64,000 bases of DNA from Leptofilum sp965223285 (GCF_965223285.1 NZ_OZ244997.1:5828001-5892000), one strand, 5' to 3'; shown: positions 7,878 to 17,499, counted from the stretch's first letter. Translations and numbers: made by a program. The notes: generated by a model from the letters alone, not told the origin.

Positions 7878-8903
7878 CTATTTAACCAAATTGCTAAGGA
7901 AGAACCACAAGTTTGCTGGTCGTTCGGCCAGGCGACGCATAAAATAGGGATACCAGGCGGTGCCAAAAGGGATGTAAACTCGTACCCGGTACCCTTCCGC
8001 GCTCAATTCCTGCTGTAGATCACGGCGAACCCCATAAAGCATTTGGAATTCAAACGCATCTTTGCTAATCTGTTCCTGCCGAACGTATTGATTAATAGCC
8101 CGTATCAAAGCCTCATCGTGGGTAGCAAAGCAGGGGTACATACCTCGACCACGTGCTTCTTCACTTAACATTTGCTTCGACAGTTTCAGAAAATTGGCAT
8201 CCGTATCAGCTTTTTCTGGAAAAGCAAGCTCATGTGGCTCTTTATAGGCCCCTTTGCAAAACCGCACCCAGGCACCTTCTTGAATCAGTGCTTTCACATC
8301 AGCTTCAGTTCGATAGAGATAAGCCTGTAATACAATGCCAACGCGATGCCCAAATTGATCATCATCCCGCAACCTGCGGTACAAATCAAGTGTGGTATCC
8401 GTGACATGGCTATCTTCCATATCGATGCGGATGCGTGTATCATATTTTTCTGCGGCGGTGAGGAGCTGTTGCAGATTCTCATGTACAACATCCCGGCCAA
8501 TGTGAATGCCAAGCTGGGTCGGCTTGACAGATACTGTGGCATTGACGCCATATTGGTGAATTTGCTGCATCAACTGAATGATTGCTTCACGGGCGGCGGC
8601 GGCATCTTCTGCTGTATCCACACTTTCACCCAGATAGTTGAGCGTGGCAGACAAGCCCATTTGGTTGACTGCTTGGCTAACCCGAATGGCATCCTGGCTG
8701 GTTTCACCCGCGATGAATCGGCTGGCAACCTGCCAGGCAGGTGGGAAACTAGTAGCGATTTGGCGTGCCCAATCGGCCGTAGAAAGGTATAGAAGCACAG
8801 AACGCAGCCAGCGTTCACTATTGCGATACAGGACTATTGTTGTAATGGCTATTGTGGTGAAAAAAAGTAAAATGCGGGAAAAAGCGGAACGATTTGAGTG
8901 CAT
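7878..8903 (-). CDS. Proline dehydrogenase
   Basis: A 341-aa FAD-dependent TIM-barrel enzyme oxidising proline to pyrroline-5-carboxylate. The family blocks are in order: SVKPTQLG, RIDMEDS, GIVLQAYLYRTE, RFCKGAYKEP, CFATHDE, FEFQMLYGVR and VRVYIPFGTAWYPY...R-RLAERPAN. It is monofunctional, with no P5C dehydrogenase domain or gene nearby. The N-terminus carries a hydrophobic stretch (ILLFFTTIAITTIVLY), so it may be membrane-attached. It is divergent from the histidine kinase, with about 120 bp of AT-rich sequence between them. Confidence 0.9.
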   Translation of the reverse strand: MHSNRSAFSRILLFFTTIAITTIVLYRNSERWLRSVLLYLSTADWARQIATSFPPAWQVASRFIAGETSQDAIRVSQAVNQMGLSATLNYLGESVDTAEDAAAAREAIIQLMQQIHQYGVNATVSVKPTQLGIHIGRDVVHENLQQLLTAAEKYDTRIRIDMEDSHVTDTTLDLYRRLRDDDQFGHRVGIVLQAYLYRTEADVKALIQEGAWVRFCKGAYKEPHELAFPEKADTDANFLKLSKQMLSEEARGRGMYPCFATHDEALIRAINQYVRQEQISKDAFEFQMLYGVRRDLQQELSAEGYRVRVYIPFGTAWYPYFMRRLAERPANLWFFLSNLVK

Positions 8904-9025
8904 TTTCTCAATCCTTTTTTGGAAAAGTGGACAATTCTATGATACTTCACATTATTTGCTCGATCCAAATAGAAGTGAGCATGGATATACTTGTACTTTT
9001 TCGGGCATACAGGTAGGATTTTTGC

Positions 9026-12000
9026 ATGAGCCTTCAACTATCTGATTCATTGCCACAGCAAGGGCAGATGGCGCATTTTTTTGAGGAATATGCTAAAGAA
9101 TCCAAAATTATTTTTTGGATGGCCGATCCTGTTACCTTCCAAATTACGTATGTAAGCCAACATGCCAATGAGCTGCTTGGGATGCCAGATGCTGTTTGGC
9201 AACAGCCTTCTTTTTGGCAAAATCATCTTTACCCGCAGGACAAGGAACGTGTGCTTAGTATATTTGCCACGGCCGTTTCTAAACAGGAGCCTCAAGATAT
9301 AGAGTACCGCCTGAAAATAGAAGGGAATTCGTTCCGGTGGTTTAGAGACAAGGTGTGCCTGTTGAATGTGGATGATGGCCTCCGCCTGTGCGGCATGATG
9401 ACAGACGTGACTCAGTTCAAAACGGCCGTTGGTCGCCACGTGGGCCTGCCAGGATACACCAGCTTTTTTCTAGAGATCGTGCAGCTTCTCTCTGAGAACG
9501 TAGAGATTCAGCAAAGGCTGCAAAAGTTGGCTGAACGATTGTGTGCCGTGTTTGATGTAACGGCCGTTTACGTTTCTGATTGGCATCTCGATTGGAGTGG
9601 GGCCACTTATTTGGCTTATCACAACGCAGGCGATGGAACTCAGTCCATACCTGCTACGCTCGATGCACAAAAATTCTCTAATCTTGTGGATGGCTTGGGG
9701 TGGCTCAATGAGCCAAAACCGATTGTAACAGATTACGAAAACAAGAATTTGCCTGGCTGGCTGCAAGAACGCTTGCGCATGCATGATGCAAAGACCATCT
9801 TATATCTGCCAATAGTATCTTTGCAAGAAATTATTGGCTTCATCATTCTGGTTGACCAAAAAGCATCTCATCACTTTTCTGAACATGATTTAGAACTGGG
9901 TCAGATTATTGCTCATCAAACGAGCATTGCTTTAGCACGTGCCCGGCTTTTTCAATCTGAAGCGCGTCGTCGGCGAGAGGCTGAAACACTTTTGGATGTG
10001 GCCGAGTTTGTCACCAGCAGCGTGGAGCTTGAAGAGATTTTGGCTCGTGTTATTGAAATTTTGCGCGTTTATCTAAATGAAGTGCATAGTTGTACCATCT
10101 CTACTATTAAGGACGATGGTCTCAGGTTGCAATCTATCTTTTCGCAATGGTCAGATGATGCATATGCCATTATGGACAAGGGCTGGGAAGAAGAGATTCG
10201 GGCCACATTCACGGCGCAGTTGGCCATCGAAAGCGGCGAGCCAATTATCATTTCTGATCTTCGGCAAGTTCCTTTTGTAAATGCCTTTACGGCGCAAAAA
10301 ATTGAGGAAGGACTTCGCTCAATTGTTTGCTTGCCGCTAAAAATACAGGATCGCATCCTGGGCATTATGCATCTTCATTATTGGCATGAGGTACGGCCGT
10401 TTTCAGCAGAGGAGATTGCCGTGCTAGCAGGCGTTGCCAACCAGGCTGCAATTGCCATTGAAAATGCGCGCCTGTTTGAAAATGAAAGACGTCAGCTTCA
10501 TTTAAGCCAAACATTGCAGCAGGTTGGGTCCCTACTCACAGCCAGTTTGCCTCTGGATGATGTTTATGATCAAATATTCACCTTGCTGGCCGAAGTGGTT
10601 TCATACGATTCATCATCTCTATTTTTGTTCAATGAAAATAAGCAGCTCTACGATTTGGTAGCCTGTCGTGGGTTGACAGACAGTTTTTTGCAGCCGGAGA
10701 ACAGAACGCTTTCTGTTCAGACAGTACATAAGAAAATCGAAGAAAATCCTGGTTGGGCGGTCATTACGGATGTTCGCCACAACCCTGATTGGATTATTCA
10801 TGAGCCGTTGGTATCAATTCGCGCCTGGATTGGCGCGTTGCTAAAGGTTAAAGGCAAAGAGATTGGCTTGCTCTGTGTAGAAAGCCATCAAGTGGGCCAA
10901 TACTCGGCTGAAGACGGCCGTACCGTGGCGGCCTTTGCCAACCAGGCTGCGGTGGCTATTGAGAATGCGCGGTTGGCAAAAGAGACGGCCCGTCAGGCAA
11001 AAGAACTTGCCATATTGAACCAGGTATCGAGGGAGACGGCCGTTTCTCTCAATATTGATTACTTCCTGGAAAAAACGACCAAGCTGGTAAGCCAGGAACT
11101 GTATCCAGATTACTTTGGCTTCATTATGGGTGGTGATGAAACAAGCATCATGCACCCACACGCTTCCTATCGCGGACTATCTCAAAAGGCTGAACAGATA
11201 GATATCCCAGTACATAAAAGCATTACGGGGCAAGTTTTACAGCATGGTGAGCCGTACTATGCCCCCGATGTGCGCACAGACCCGTACTACTTTGCTACTG
11301 AGCTAAATATTAGTTCCGAGCTGGCAATCCCGCTGCTGGTTGAAAATGACGTGATTGGGGTAATTCATGTGGCCAGCCCTGAAATTGATCATTACAAAAA
11401 TGAAGATGTAAACTTTTTATCCACATTGGCGGGCAATATTTCGGCCGTTTTGGAACGTGCCAAACTATATGAATCCCAGCGCAGACAAGCCGAACATTTA
11501 GCTCAACTTGTGGATCGACGAACGGCCGAATTAAAAATGGAGCGCGACAGATTATTCGCCATTTTAGAGAGTGCCGGTGAAGCCATCATTTTGACAGACA
11601 CAGAAGCCAGAATTGAGTACGCCAATCCGGCCATGGAGCGTCAAAGTGGTTTCACTCGAAAAGAATTAATAGGTCAAAACCCCCGTATTTTAGGAAACAA
11701 TATTAACCAAGGCTCCACTTTTAGCGAGATGTGGGAAAATTTATTGAGCCATAGGAGCTGGAACGGGGAGATAATCAATCGGCATAAAGATGGCAAGATA
11801 TACGATGTGGCCGTGACCGTTACACCCATCATCAATACCCAAGGTAATGTGACTGGCTATGTAAGTGTGCAAGCAGATATTACCCACTTCAAAGAAGTAG
11901 AACGCCTGAAAACTGAATTTATTGCCAATGTCTCTCATCAACTGCGCACCCCGTTGACAAACATTAAAACATACGTTTCGTTACTCAAGAAGGGAAAACC

Positions 12001-12631
12001 GGAGAAATTTCCGCATTATTTCTCAGTCTTGCATTTTGAAATAGATCGGCTGGCTCGGTTAATCCAGGATTTGCTAGACATCTCCCGGTTAGATGCCGAA
12101 GCAGAACCTGACCCAGAAGCGTCGGCCGATTTTTGCGATGTGTGGGATTTGTTTTGGGACCCTTTCATTGAACGGGCAGAGCGAGAACACAAGCTGCTTG
12201 TCCTAAATCTGCCAGACAGCGTACGGGTTCAGATGCCTTTTGTACAATTGGAGGCGTATGAGTTAGAGAAAATTTTGTCACGTATGATAGAAAATGCACT
12301 GCTCTACACACCAGGAGGTGGGCGCATCCAAGTGGCGGTGGATTGGGTTGAAGGGAACACAGAGTTGCTACAATTATCCGTTTGCGACAATGGGCTAGGA
12401 GTCGATGACGAGGAACGGCCGTTTATCTTTGATCGTTTTTTCAGAGGGGACAAGGTAATAGAAGCCGGTTTGCCAGGAAATGGCCTGGGCCTAGCAATCG
12501 TGCGGGAAATTTTGGCTCGGCACGGTGGGAAGATTTCGCTGGAAAGGGAATTGGATGAGGGAACCTGCTTTACAGCTTATTTGCCTTTGGTTTTACCTGA
12601 AACAATAGATGGTTTTAATAAAAGTGCATAA
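9026..12631 (+). CDS. Multi-sensor histidine kinase (PAS-GAFx4-PAS-HisKA-HATPase)
   Basis: A 1201-aa soluble sensor kinase with no TM segment. The order is a PAS domain (about 20-130), four GAF domains (about 150-310, 330-490, 495-650, 665-810), a short coiled coil, a second PAS (about 845-965) and HisKA with the phospho-acceptor H971 in NVSHQLRTPL. The HATPase follows, with N box ENALLYTPGG, D box DNGLGVD and G2 box GNGLGLA. It should sense small intracellular ligands or redox state; the signal is unknown. No response regulator lies nearby. Its 3' end overlaps the glycosylase start by 23 nt. Confidence 0.9.
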   Translation: MSLQLSDSLPQQGQMAHFFEEYAKESKIIFWMADPVTFQITYVSQHANELLGMPDAVWQQPSFWQNHLYPQDKERVLSIFATAVSKQEPQDIEYRLKIEGNSFRWFRDKVCLLNVDDGLRLCGMMTDVTQFKTAVGRHVGLPGYTSFFLEIVQLLSENVEIQQRLQKLAERLCAVFDVTAVYVSDWHLDWSGATYLAYHNAGDGTQSIPATLDAQKFSNLVDGLGWLNEPKPIVTDYENKNLPGWLQERLRMHDAKTILYLPIVSLQEIIGFIILVDQKASHHFSEHDLELGQIIAHQTSIALARARLFQSEARRRREAETLLDVAEFVTSSVELEEILARVIEILRVYLNEVHSCTISTIKDDGLRLQSIFSQWSDDAYAIMDKGWEEEIRATFTAQLAIESGEPIIISDLRQVPFVNAFTAQKIEEGLRSIVCLPLKIQDRILGIMHLHYWHEVRPFSAEEIAVLAGVANQAAIAIENARLFENERRQLHLSQTLQQVGSLLTASLPLDDVYDQIFTLLAEVVSYDSSSLFLFNENKQLYDLVACRGLTDSFLQPENRTLSVQTVHKKIEENPGWAVITDVRHNPDWIIHEPLVSIRAWIGALLKVKGKEIGLLCVESHQVGQYSAEDGRTVAAFANQAAVAIENARLAKETARQAKELAILNQVSRETAVSLNIDYFLEKTTKLVSQELYPDYFGFIMGGDETSIMHPHASYRGLSQKAEQIDIPVHKSITGQVLQHGEPYYAPDVRTDPYYFATELNISSELAIPLLVENDVIGVIHVASPEIDHYKNEDVNFLSTLAGNISAVLERAKLYESQRRQAEHLAQLVDRRTAELKMERDRLFAILESAGEAIILTDTEARIEYANPAMERQSGFTRKELIGQNPRILGNNINQGSTFSEMWENLLSHRSWNGEIINRHKDGKIYDVAVTVTPIINTQGNVTGYVSVQADITHFKEVERLKTEFIANVSHQLRTPLTNIKTYVSLLKKGKPEKFPHYFSVLHFEIDRLARLIQDLLDISRLDAEAEPDPEASADFCDVWDLFWDPFIERAEREHKLLVLNLPDSVRVQMPFVQLEAYELEKILSRMIENALLYTPGGGRIQVAVDWVEGNTELLQLSVCDNGLGVDDEERPFIFDRFFRGDKVIEAGLPGNGLGLAIVREILARHGGKISLERELDEGTCFTAYLPLVLPETIDGFNKSA

Positions 12632-13244
12632 ATCCGAGCCATTACCTTACCCCTTTTATGCAAGGCCGGCTCGCACCGTTGCTCAGGAGCTACTAGGCAA
12701 AAAACTGGTTCGGCAGATGGACGGCCGTTTACTGAGCGGCCTCATTGTCGAAACAGAAGCGTATTGTGATGGCGAGGAGCGCGATCTGGCTTGTCACGGA
12801 GAGAGAGCCAATAATGCCCAACCCACACCGCGAACGGCCGTCATGTTTGGGCCTGCCGGGGTTGCCTACGTTTACTTTACCTATGGCATTCATTGGTTGT
12901 TCAATGTGGTTACTGGCGAAACGGGGCGGCCCAATGCTGTACTCATCCGGGCATTGGAGCCGGTAGATGGTGTAGAAAGTATGGCACAGCGGCGTGGAAG
13001 ACGGCCGTTGCGCCAGCTAACCAACGGGCCTGCCAAGCTCACGCAAGCCTTGGCCATAGACAAATCTCACAATGAAGCAAACCTTTGCCAGCCGGGTGGG
13101 GTTATATGGATTGAGGATGCACCCGCTGTGCCCCCCAACCAGATAGCAACAGGGCCAAGAATTGGTTTAGGCAAAACGCCAGAACCCTGGTTTTCTATTC
13201 CCTGGCGTTATTGGTTGGCAGACAATCCGTTTGTTTCCAAATAG
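12609..13244 (+). CDS. 3-methyladenine (alkyladenine) DNA glycosylase, AAG/MPG family
   Basis: A 211-aa base-excision repair enzyme that removes alkylated purines. Diagnostic blocks are FYARPARTVAQELLGKKL, GLIVETEAY (catalytic Glu), ERNNAQPTPRT-like HGERANNAQ, AYVYFTYGIHWLFNVV and the NGPAKLTQAL motif. The length is normal for bacterial members (about 200 aa). It starts inside the last codons of the histidine kinase gene, suggesting co-transcription without an obvious functional link. Confidence 0.92.
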   Translation: MVLIKVHKSEPLPYPFYARPARTVAQELLGKKLVRQMDGRLLSGLIVETEAYCDGEERDLACHGERANNAQPTPRTAVMFGPAGVAYVYFTYGIHWLFNVVTGETGRPNAVLIRALEPVDGVESMAQRRGRRPLRQLTNGPAKLTQALAIDKSHNEANLCQPGGVIWIEDAPAVPPNQIATGPRIGLGKTPEPWFSIPWRYWLADNPFVSK

Positions 13245-13279
13245 GCTTGGGCGCAGGTCACTTTCCAAGAGGAGAAAAG

Positions 13280-14071
13280 ATGAAGCTACTTGAAGGTAAA
13301 AAAGCACTTATTTTTGGCGTTGCCAACAAAAATTCAATTGCTTGGGGCATTGCCCAGGCGTTACATGCGCATGGCTGTGAACTTGGTTTTAGCTACGGGT
13401 TTCAGCAGTTAGAACGGCGCGTACGGCCGTTGGCCGCGGAGCTTGGCGTGGAGTTTGTAGAAGAGTGCAATATTGAAGATGATGATAAAATTACGGCCGT
13501 TTTCCAGAAAGCTGCCGACCATTTTGGCAAGATTGATATTCTCATTCACGCCATTGCCCACGCCAAACGAGAAGATTTAACTGGCACGTTTGTAGACACA
13601 AGCCGAGACGGTTTTCAGCTGGCAATGGATGTAAGCGTTTACAGTTTGGTGGCACTCACCCGTGCGGCCGTTCCCCTCATGGCCGACGGCGGCAGCATTC
13701 TTTCACTTACTTATTATGGCGCAGAAAAAGCAGTGCCACATTACAACGTGATGGGCGTCGCCAAGGCTGCTCTAGAAGCCAGTACGCGCTATCTGGCCGC
13801 CGATCTTGGCCCCCAAAACATTCGCGTGAACGCTATCTCTGCTGGCCCCATTAAAACCCTCTCTGCGGCTGGCATTGCTGGCTTCCGCAAGATACTTAAA
13901 TATACAGAAGAGCGCGCCCCGCTGCGTCGCAACGTTACTCAAGAAGAGGTTGGCAAAACAGCCATCTGGCTATGCAGCGACCTCAGCAGTGGCGTGACGG
14001 GTGAAGTCGTTTACGTGGATGCGGGATACAATATCTTAGGAATGCCTGAGCCGCCAGAGAAATGGCTGTGA
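13280..14071 (+). CDS. fabI: Enoyl-[acyl-carrier-protein] reductase (NADH)
   Basis: A 263-aa short-chain dehydrogenase for the last step of each fatty-acid elongation round. The N-terminal GVANKNSIAWGIA is the FabI-type nucleotide motif, and the catalytic Y155-x6-K162 pair sits in HYNVMGVAKAAL. The C-terminal SSGVTGEVVYVDAGYNI is also typical. ATG 13280 follows GAGGAGAAA; the open frame upstream is unrelated. FabI is the triclosan/isoniazid-class target. It is transcribed toward the metK riboswitch. Confidence 0.93.
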   Translation: MKLLEGKKALIFGVANKNSIAWGIAQALHAHGCELGFSYGFQQLERRVRPLAAELGVEFVEECNIEDDDKITAVFQKAADHFGKIDILIHAIAHAKREDLTGTFVDTSRDGFQLAMDVSVYSLVALTRAAVPLMADGGSILSLTYYGAEKAVPHYNVMGVAKAALEASTRYLAADLGPQNIRVNAISAGPIKTLSAAGIAGFRKILKYTEERAPLRRNVTQEEVGKTAIWLCSDLSSGVTGEVVYVDAGYNILGMPEPPEKWL

Positions 14072-14087
14072 CACGGCCGTTTCCATC

Positions 14088-14115
14088 TTGACACAATTTA
14101 CCATTTAGCTATACT
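14088..14115 (+). promoter_or_regulatory. Sigma-70-type promoter of metK
   Basis: TTGACA (14088-14093), 16 nt, TATACT (14110-14115). Transcription would start near 14122, just upstream of the riboswitch. Confidence 0.7.
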
Positions 14116-14153
14116 CGTTAATTGTTACGTGTATAACAATATACATTCACAAT

Positions 14154-14251
14154 CTTATCAGGAGCAGCGGAGGGATCGGCCCGTTGAAGCTGCAGCAACC
14201 CCCAAAATTGGGAAGGTGCTAAATCCGTCAGCAATTGCTGAAAGATAAGAG
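14154..14251 (+). ncRNA. SAM-I (S-box) riboswitch upstream of metK
   Basis: A class I SAM aptamer. Diagnostic are the P1 5' strand CTTATCA (14154), GGAGCAGCGGAGGGATCGG with the conserved GAGGGA turn, GGCCCGTTGAAGCTGCAGC AACC, the J3/4-P4 arm ending GCTGAAA, and the P1 3' strand GATAAG (14244-14249). SAM binding stabilises P1 and turns off the downstream SAM synthetase. The 3' P1 strand overlaps AAGAGGTAGAA (14247-14257), which can pair with TTCTA-G-CCTCTT (14266-14277) as an antiterminator with a single bulged G14271. Confidence 0.93.
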
Positions 14252-14270
14252 GTAGAAGCAAAATTTTCTA

Positions 14271-14298
14271 GCCTCTTGCCTGCCAAGAGGCTTTTTTT
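14271..14298 (+). terminator. Expression-platform terminator of the SAM-I riboswitch
   Basis: GCCTCTTG (14271-14278) pairs with CAAGAGGC (14284-14291), followed by seven T. It is mutually exclusive with the antiterminator 14247-14257/14266-14277. Confidence 0.9.
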
Positions 14299-14381
14299 AT
14301 GCCAAAATTAATAGATGGGCGAATTGCAACAGCCGCTGAGCCAGTTTCTGCATAGGCAATTTGCCATCGGAGGAAAATCAA

Positions 14382-15608
14382 ATGACATCTTTTACCAAAG
14401 CCCCTAGCCTTTTGTTCACATCGGAGTCTGTAACCGAAGGACATCCCGATAAAATGTGTGACCAAATTAGCGATGCTGTGCTGGACGCCCTGCTGAGTCA
14501 GGACCCCAATGCACGGGTGGCCTGTGAAACCGCCATCAAAACAGGGTTTGTCTTGCTGTTGGGCGAAATCAGCACTACCGCTTTTGTTGATTTTGACAAA
14601 CTCGTCCGCCAAGTTGTGGTAGACATTGGCTTCGACAGCAGTGAAAAAGGGTTCGATGGCAACACCTGTGGCGTGCAATCTGCCATTGCCAGCCAAAGCC
14701 CCGACATTGCGCAGGGCGTAGACCGCGCCCTGGAATACCGCAACAACGGCACGTCTGAAGCGGAAATTGAAGCGTTGGGGGCTGGCGACCAGGGTATGAT
14801 GTTTGGCTTTGCTTGCGATGAAACAGAAACGCTGATGCCCCTGCCCATCCACCTTGCTCATTTGCTTACCCGTCGCTTGAGCGAAGTTCGCCGCAACGGT
14901 ACATTGCCCTGGGTACGCCCAGACGGAAAAGCCCAGGTGACTATTGAGTACAGCTATGGCAAGCCCAAACGTGTAGATACAGTGCTGATCAGCACCCAGC
15001 ATGCGCCAGAAGTAGACAATGACACGATTCGGGCGAGCATTATTGAGCATGTCATTAAACCGGTACTGCCTGCCAAACTCATTGATGGTGATTTGCGCGT
15101 GTTTGTTAACCCCACCGGGCGTTTTGTGGTTGGTGGCCCAATGGGGGATGCAGGTCTAACGGGCCGCAAAATTATTGTAGACACGTATGGCGGCATGGGG
15201 CGGCACGGTGGTGGCGCGTTTAGCGGTAAAGATTGCACCAAGGTAGATCGTAGTGCGGCGTATGCAGCTCGTTGGGTTGCCAAGAACTTGGTGGCAGCCG
15301 GTTTGGCTGAACGGTGTGAAGTGCAGCTTGCCTATGCCATTGGCGTTGCCGAGCCAGTAAGCATTAATGTGGAAACGTTCGACACCTCTGCATTTAGCTC
15401 TGAGCAGTTGGTAGAGATAGTCAACGCCAATTTTGATCTGCGTCCTGGTGCTATTATCCGCGATTTGAATTTACGTCGTCCCATCTTCCGGCAAACGGCC
15501 GCTTACGGTCATTTTGGCCGGGATGATATTGAAGCCCCCTGGGAGAACACGGATCGGGCTGGAATTTTGCGTGTGGCTGCTGAAAAGTTAACGGCCGTTT
15601 CCGCTTAA
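14382..15608 (+). CDS. metK: S-adenosylmethionine synthetase
   Basis: A 408-aa cytosolic enzyme making SAM from methionine and ATP. Signature blocks are TEGHPDKMCDQISDAVLD near the N-terminus, GAGDQGMMFGFACDET, the phosphate-binding GPMGDAGLTGRKIIVDTYGG and GGGAFSGKDCTKVDRSAAY. ATG 14382 is 8 nt after GGAGG (14369-14373); an in-frame TTG at 14361 is rejected. Regulation by the upstream SAM-I riboswitch gives direct product feedback. It is followed by its own intrinsic terminator, so it is a single-gene unit. Confidence 0.96.
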   Translation: MTSFTKAPSLLFTSESVTEGHPDKMCDQISDAVLDALLSQDPNARVACETAIKTGFVLLLGEISTTAFVDFDKLVRQVVVDIGFDSSEKGFDGNTCGVQSAIASQSPDIAQGVDRALEYRNNGTSEAEIEALGAGDQGMMFGFACDETETLMPLPIHLAHLLTRRLSEVRRNGTLPWVRPDGKAQVTIEYSYGKPKRVDTVLISTQHAPEVDNDTIRASIIEHVIKPVLPAKLIDGDLRVFVNPTGRFVVGGPMGDAGLTGRKIIVDTYGGMGRHGGGAFSGKDCTKVDRSAAYAARWVAKNLVAAGLAERCEVQLAYAIGVAEPVSINVETFDTSAFSSEQLVEIVNANFDLRPGAIIRDLNLRRPIFRQTAAYGHFGRDDIEAPWENTDRAGILRVAAEKLTAVSA

Positions 15609-15615
15609 AATGGCG

Positions 15616-15654
15616 GGCTTGGCAGGTTGATGAAAGACTTGCCAAGCCTTTTTT
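15616..15654 (+). terminator. Intrinsic terminator of metK
   Basis: GGCTTGGCA (15616-15624) pairs perfectly with TGCCAAGCC (15640-15648), then six T. Confidence 0.9.
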
Positions 15655-15658
15655 GAGT

Positions 15659-15686
15659 TTGCGCGATAATTCACTTTCGTTATAAT
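15659..15686 (+). promoter_or_regulatory. Candidate promoter of the rpsB-tsf operon, with long leader
   Basis: TTGCGC (15659-15664), 16 nt, TATAAT (15681-15686). The remaining leader to the rpsB start (about 235 nt) holds no other gene. A ribosomal-protein S2 autoregulatory leader is possible, but I did not identify a known fold. Confidence 0.5.
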
Positions 15687-15929
15687 TCTTCGTTGGCAGC
15701 ATCACTTGTTGTGATTTGCCAAGATTCCCAAAGAATCATTACCAATTAAACACACACCGGGACAGGCAAAATGTGCTTGCATTCGATAGCTGGGGTTGCC
15801 CTGAATCTCTTCTGGCAGTTCTATGCAGTCGTTGGCCATGCGAGTCTTTGGCTGGTTGAACGGTGTGGACGCGCAGTTTGAAATCTTTGAACAGGCTGCG
15901 ATAAAACATACAAAGGAGAATAGACCCCT

Positions 15930-16853
15930 ATGGCCGTTGTTTCAATGAAAGCACTGCTGGAAACAGGCGTGCATTTCGGACACAGAACTCGCCGTTGGAA
16001 TCCGAAGATGAAACCATACATCTTTACGGAGCGAAATGGCATTCACATTATTGATTTACAGCAAACCTTAGGCATGATTGAAGATGCCTACAATATCATT
16101 CGTGAGACCGTCACCGAGGGCGGTTCCGTGCTGTTTGTTGGCACCAAGCGACAGGCGCAAGATACTATTGCGACAGAAGCCTCGCGGGCGCGCCAGCCAT
16201 ATGTGAACGAGCGTTGGCTGGGCGGCACACTCACCAACTGGCAAACCATTCGCCAGCGGATTGATTACCTGAAACGGCTAGAAAGCCGCCGGGATGAAGG
16301 TGATTTTGACCTGTTGAAGAAGCGAGAACGCTTACGGGTTGAGCGTGAGATTGAAAAGCTCAACATGCGTTTAGGCGGCATCCGTGAGATGAAGGGCCTG
16401 CCCGATTTGCTCTTTATTGTAGACATTAACCACGAGGAAACGGCAGTTCGAGAAGCCAACATCCTCGGAATCCCTGTGATTGCCCTGGTTGATACCAATT
16501 GCGACCCAGATGAGATTGATTACCTCATCCCCTCCAATGATGATGCAATTCGGGCCATCAAACTGATCGTGGGCAAAATGGCCGACGCAGCCATTGAAGG
16601 CACGGCGGTTCGCATGGAAACCGTAGAAGAAGAAATTACGGATGTAGACAGCTACGGAACCAGCTTTGACGGCATGGAAGACGAAGATGATGAGGTCTTG
16701 CTAGGCGAATCGACCCTGGCGAAGATGCGCGAAGCGGCTGCTGAGGCTGAAAGCGAAGAAGTAGAGGCTGAGTCCAGTGACGCCGAAGCAGTAGGCGAAT
16801 CTGACGATACGGATGAATCAACCGAGGTGTCTGAATCGGAAGAAGAAGCATAA
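15930..16853 (+). CDS. rpsB: 30S ribosomal protein S2
   Basis: A 307-aa ribosomal protein. The N-terminal MKALLETGVHFGHRTRRWNP and the central LGGTLTNWQTIRQRI and NCDPDEIDYLIPSNDDAIRAI blocks are unmistakable. Beyond about residue 235 it has a long, very acidic Glu/Asp/Ser/Ala tail that bacterial S2 of about 240 aa normally lacks; such tails are known in several phyla including Chloroflexota. The RBS AAAGGAG lies about 10 nt upstream. It begins the rpsB-tsf unit. The gene contains no exact ACGGCCGT octamer. Confidence 0.97.
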   Translation: MAVVSMKALLETGVHFGHRTRRWNPKMKPYIFTERNGIHIIDLQQTLGMIEDAYNIIRETVTEGGSVLFVGTKRQAQDTIATEASRARQPYVNERWLGGTLTNWQTIRQRIDYLKRLESRRDEGDFDLLKKRERLRVEREIEKLNMRLGGIREMKGLPDLLFIVDINHEETAVREANILGIPVIALVDTNCDPDEIDYLIPSNDDAIRAIKLIVGKMADAAIEGTAVRMETVEEEITDVDSYGTSFDGMEDEDDEVLLGESTLAKMREAAAEAESEEVEAESSDAEAVGESDDTDESTEVSESEEEA

Positions 16854-16874
16854 TTTAGGAGCACAGTTACAAAA

Positions 16875-17471
16875 ATGAAAATTACAACGCAAATGGTAAA
16901 AGAACTGCGTGAGGCAACAGGCGCAGGCGTTTTGGATGCCAAAAAGGCTTTGGAAGCCTCAGGTGGTGATTTTGATAAGGCAGTTGATTCTCTGCGTGAG
17001 AAAGGTGCTGCCCGCGCCGCCAAACGCTCTGGCCGCGAAGCCAGCGAAGGCATCATTGAACTTTACGCACATCCTGGCAACCGTGTTGGCGTCATTCTAG
17101 AACTCAACTGTGAGACCGATTTTGTGGCTCGCAATGAAGAGTTTACCAATCTGGCTCACGATCTGGCACTGCACATTGCTGCCATGAGTCCACAATACGT
17201 TACCAAAGATGAAGTTCCCGCTGACGAATTGGAGCGGGAGACGGAAGTGCTTCGTAATCAGGCTTTGGCAGAAGGGAAGCCAGAGCAGGTTGTTGAGAAG
17301 ATTGTGGCTGGTCGAATGACAAAATTTTATGAGGAGTTTTGTTTGTTAGAACAGCCATTTGTCAAGGATGATAAAGTCAAGATCAAAGATTTGATTACCG
17401 ATTCAATTCGGAAGACGGGTGAAAACATCAAGGTAAGGCGTTTTGCCCGATACGAATTGGGTGGAGAATAA
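16875..17471 (+). CDS. tsf: Elongation factor Ts
   Basis: A 198-aa GDP-exchange factor for EF-Tu. The N-terminal UBA-like MVKELREATGAGVLDAKKAL and the core LNCETDFVARNEEF are diagnostic. It is the short type, with one core subdomain shorter than the 280-aa E. coli protein, as in Thermus and many Chloroflexota. It lies 21 nt after rpsB and is followed by a strong terminator. Confidence 0.96.
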   Translation: MKITTQMVKELREATGAGVLDAKKALEASGGDFDKAVDSLREKGAARAAKRSGREASEGIIELYAHPGNRVGVILELNCETDFVARNEEFTNLAHDLALHIAAMSPQYVTKDEVPADELERETEVLRNQALAEGKPEQVVEKIVAGRMTKFYEEFCLLEQPFVKDDKVKIKDLITDSIRKTGENIKVRRFARYELGGE

Positions 17472-17499
17472 CCTTACGGGTTTTAATGATTTTTTACAA

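Noticed and set aside
14268..15050. 260-codon open frame on the minus strand across metK
   Set aside because: Entirely antisense to a clear metK gene; no family resemblance; low-complexity translation.
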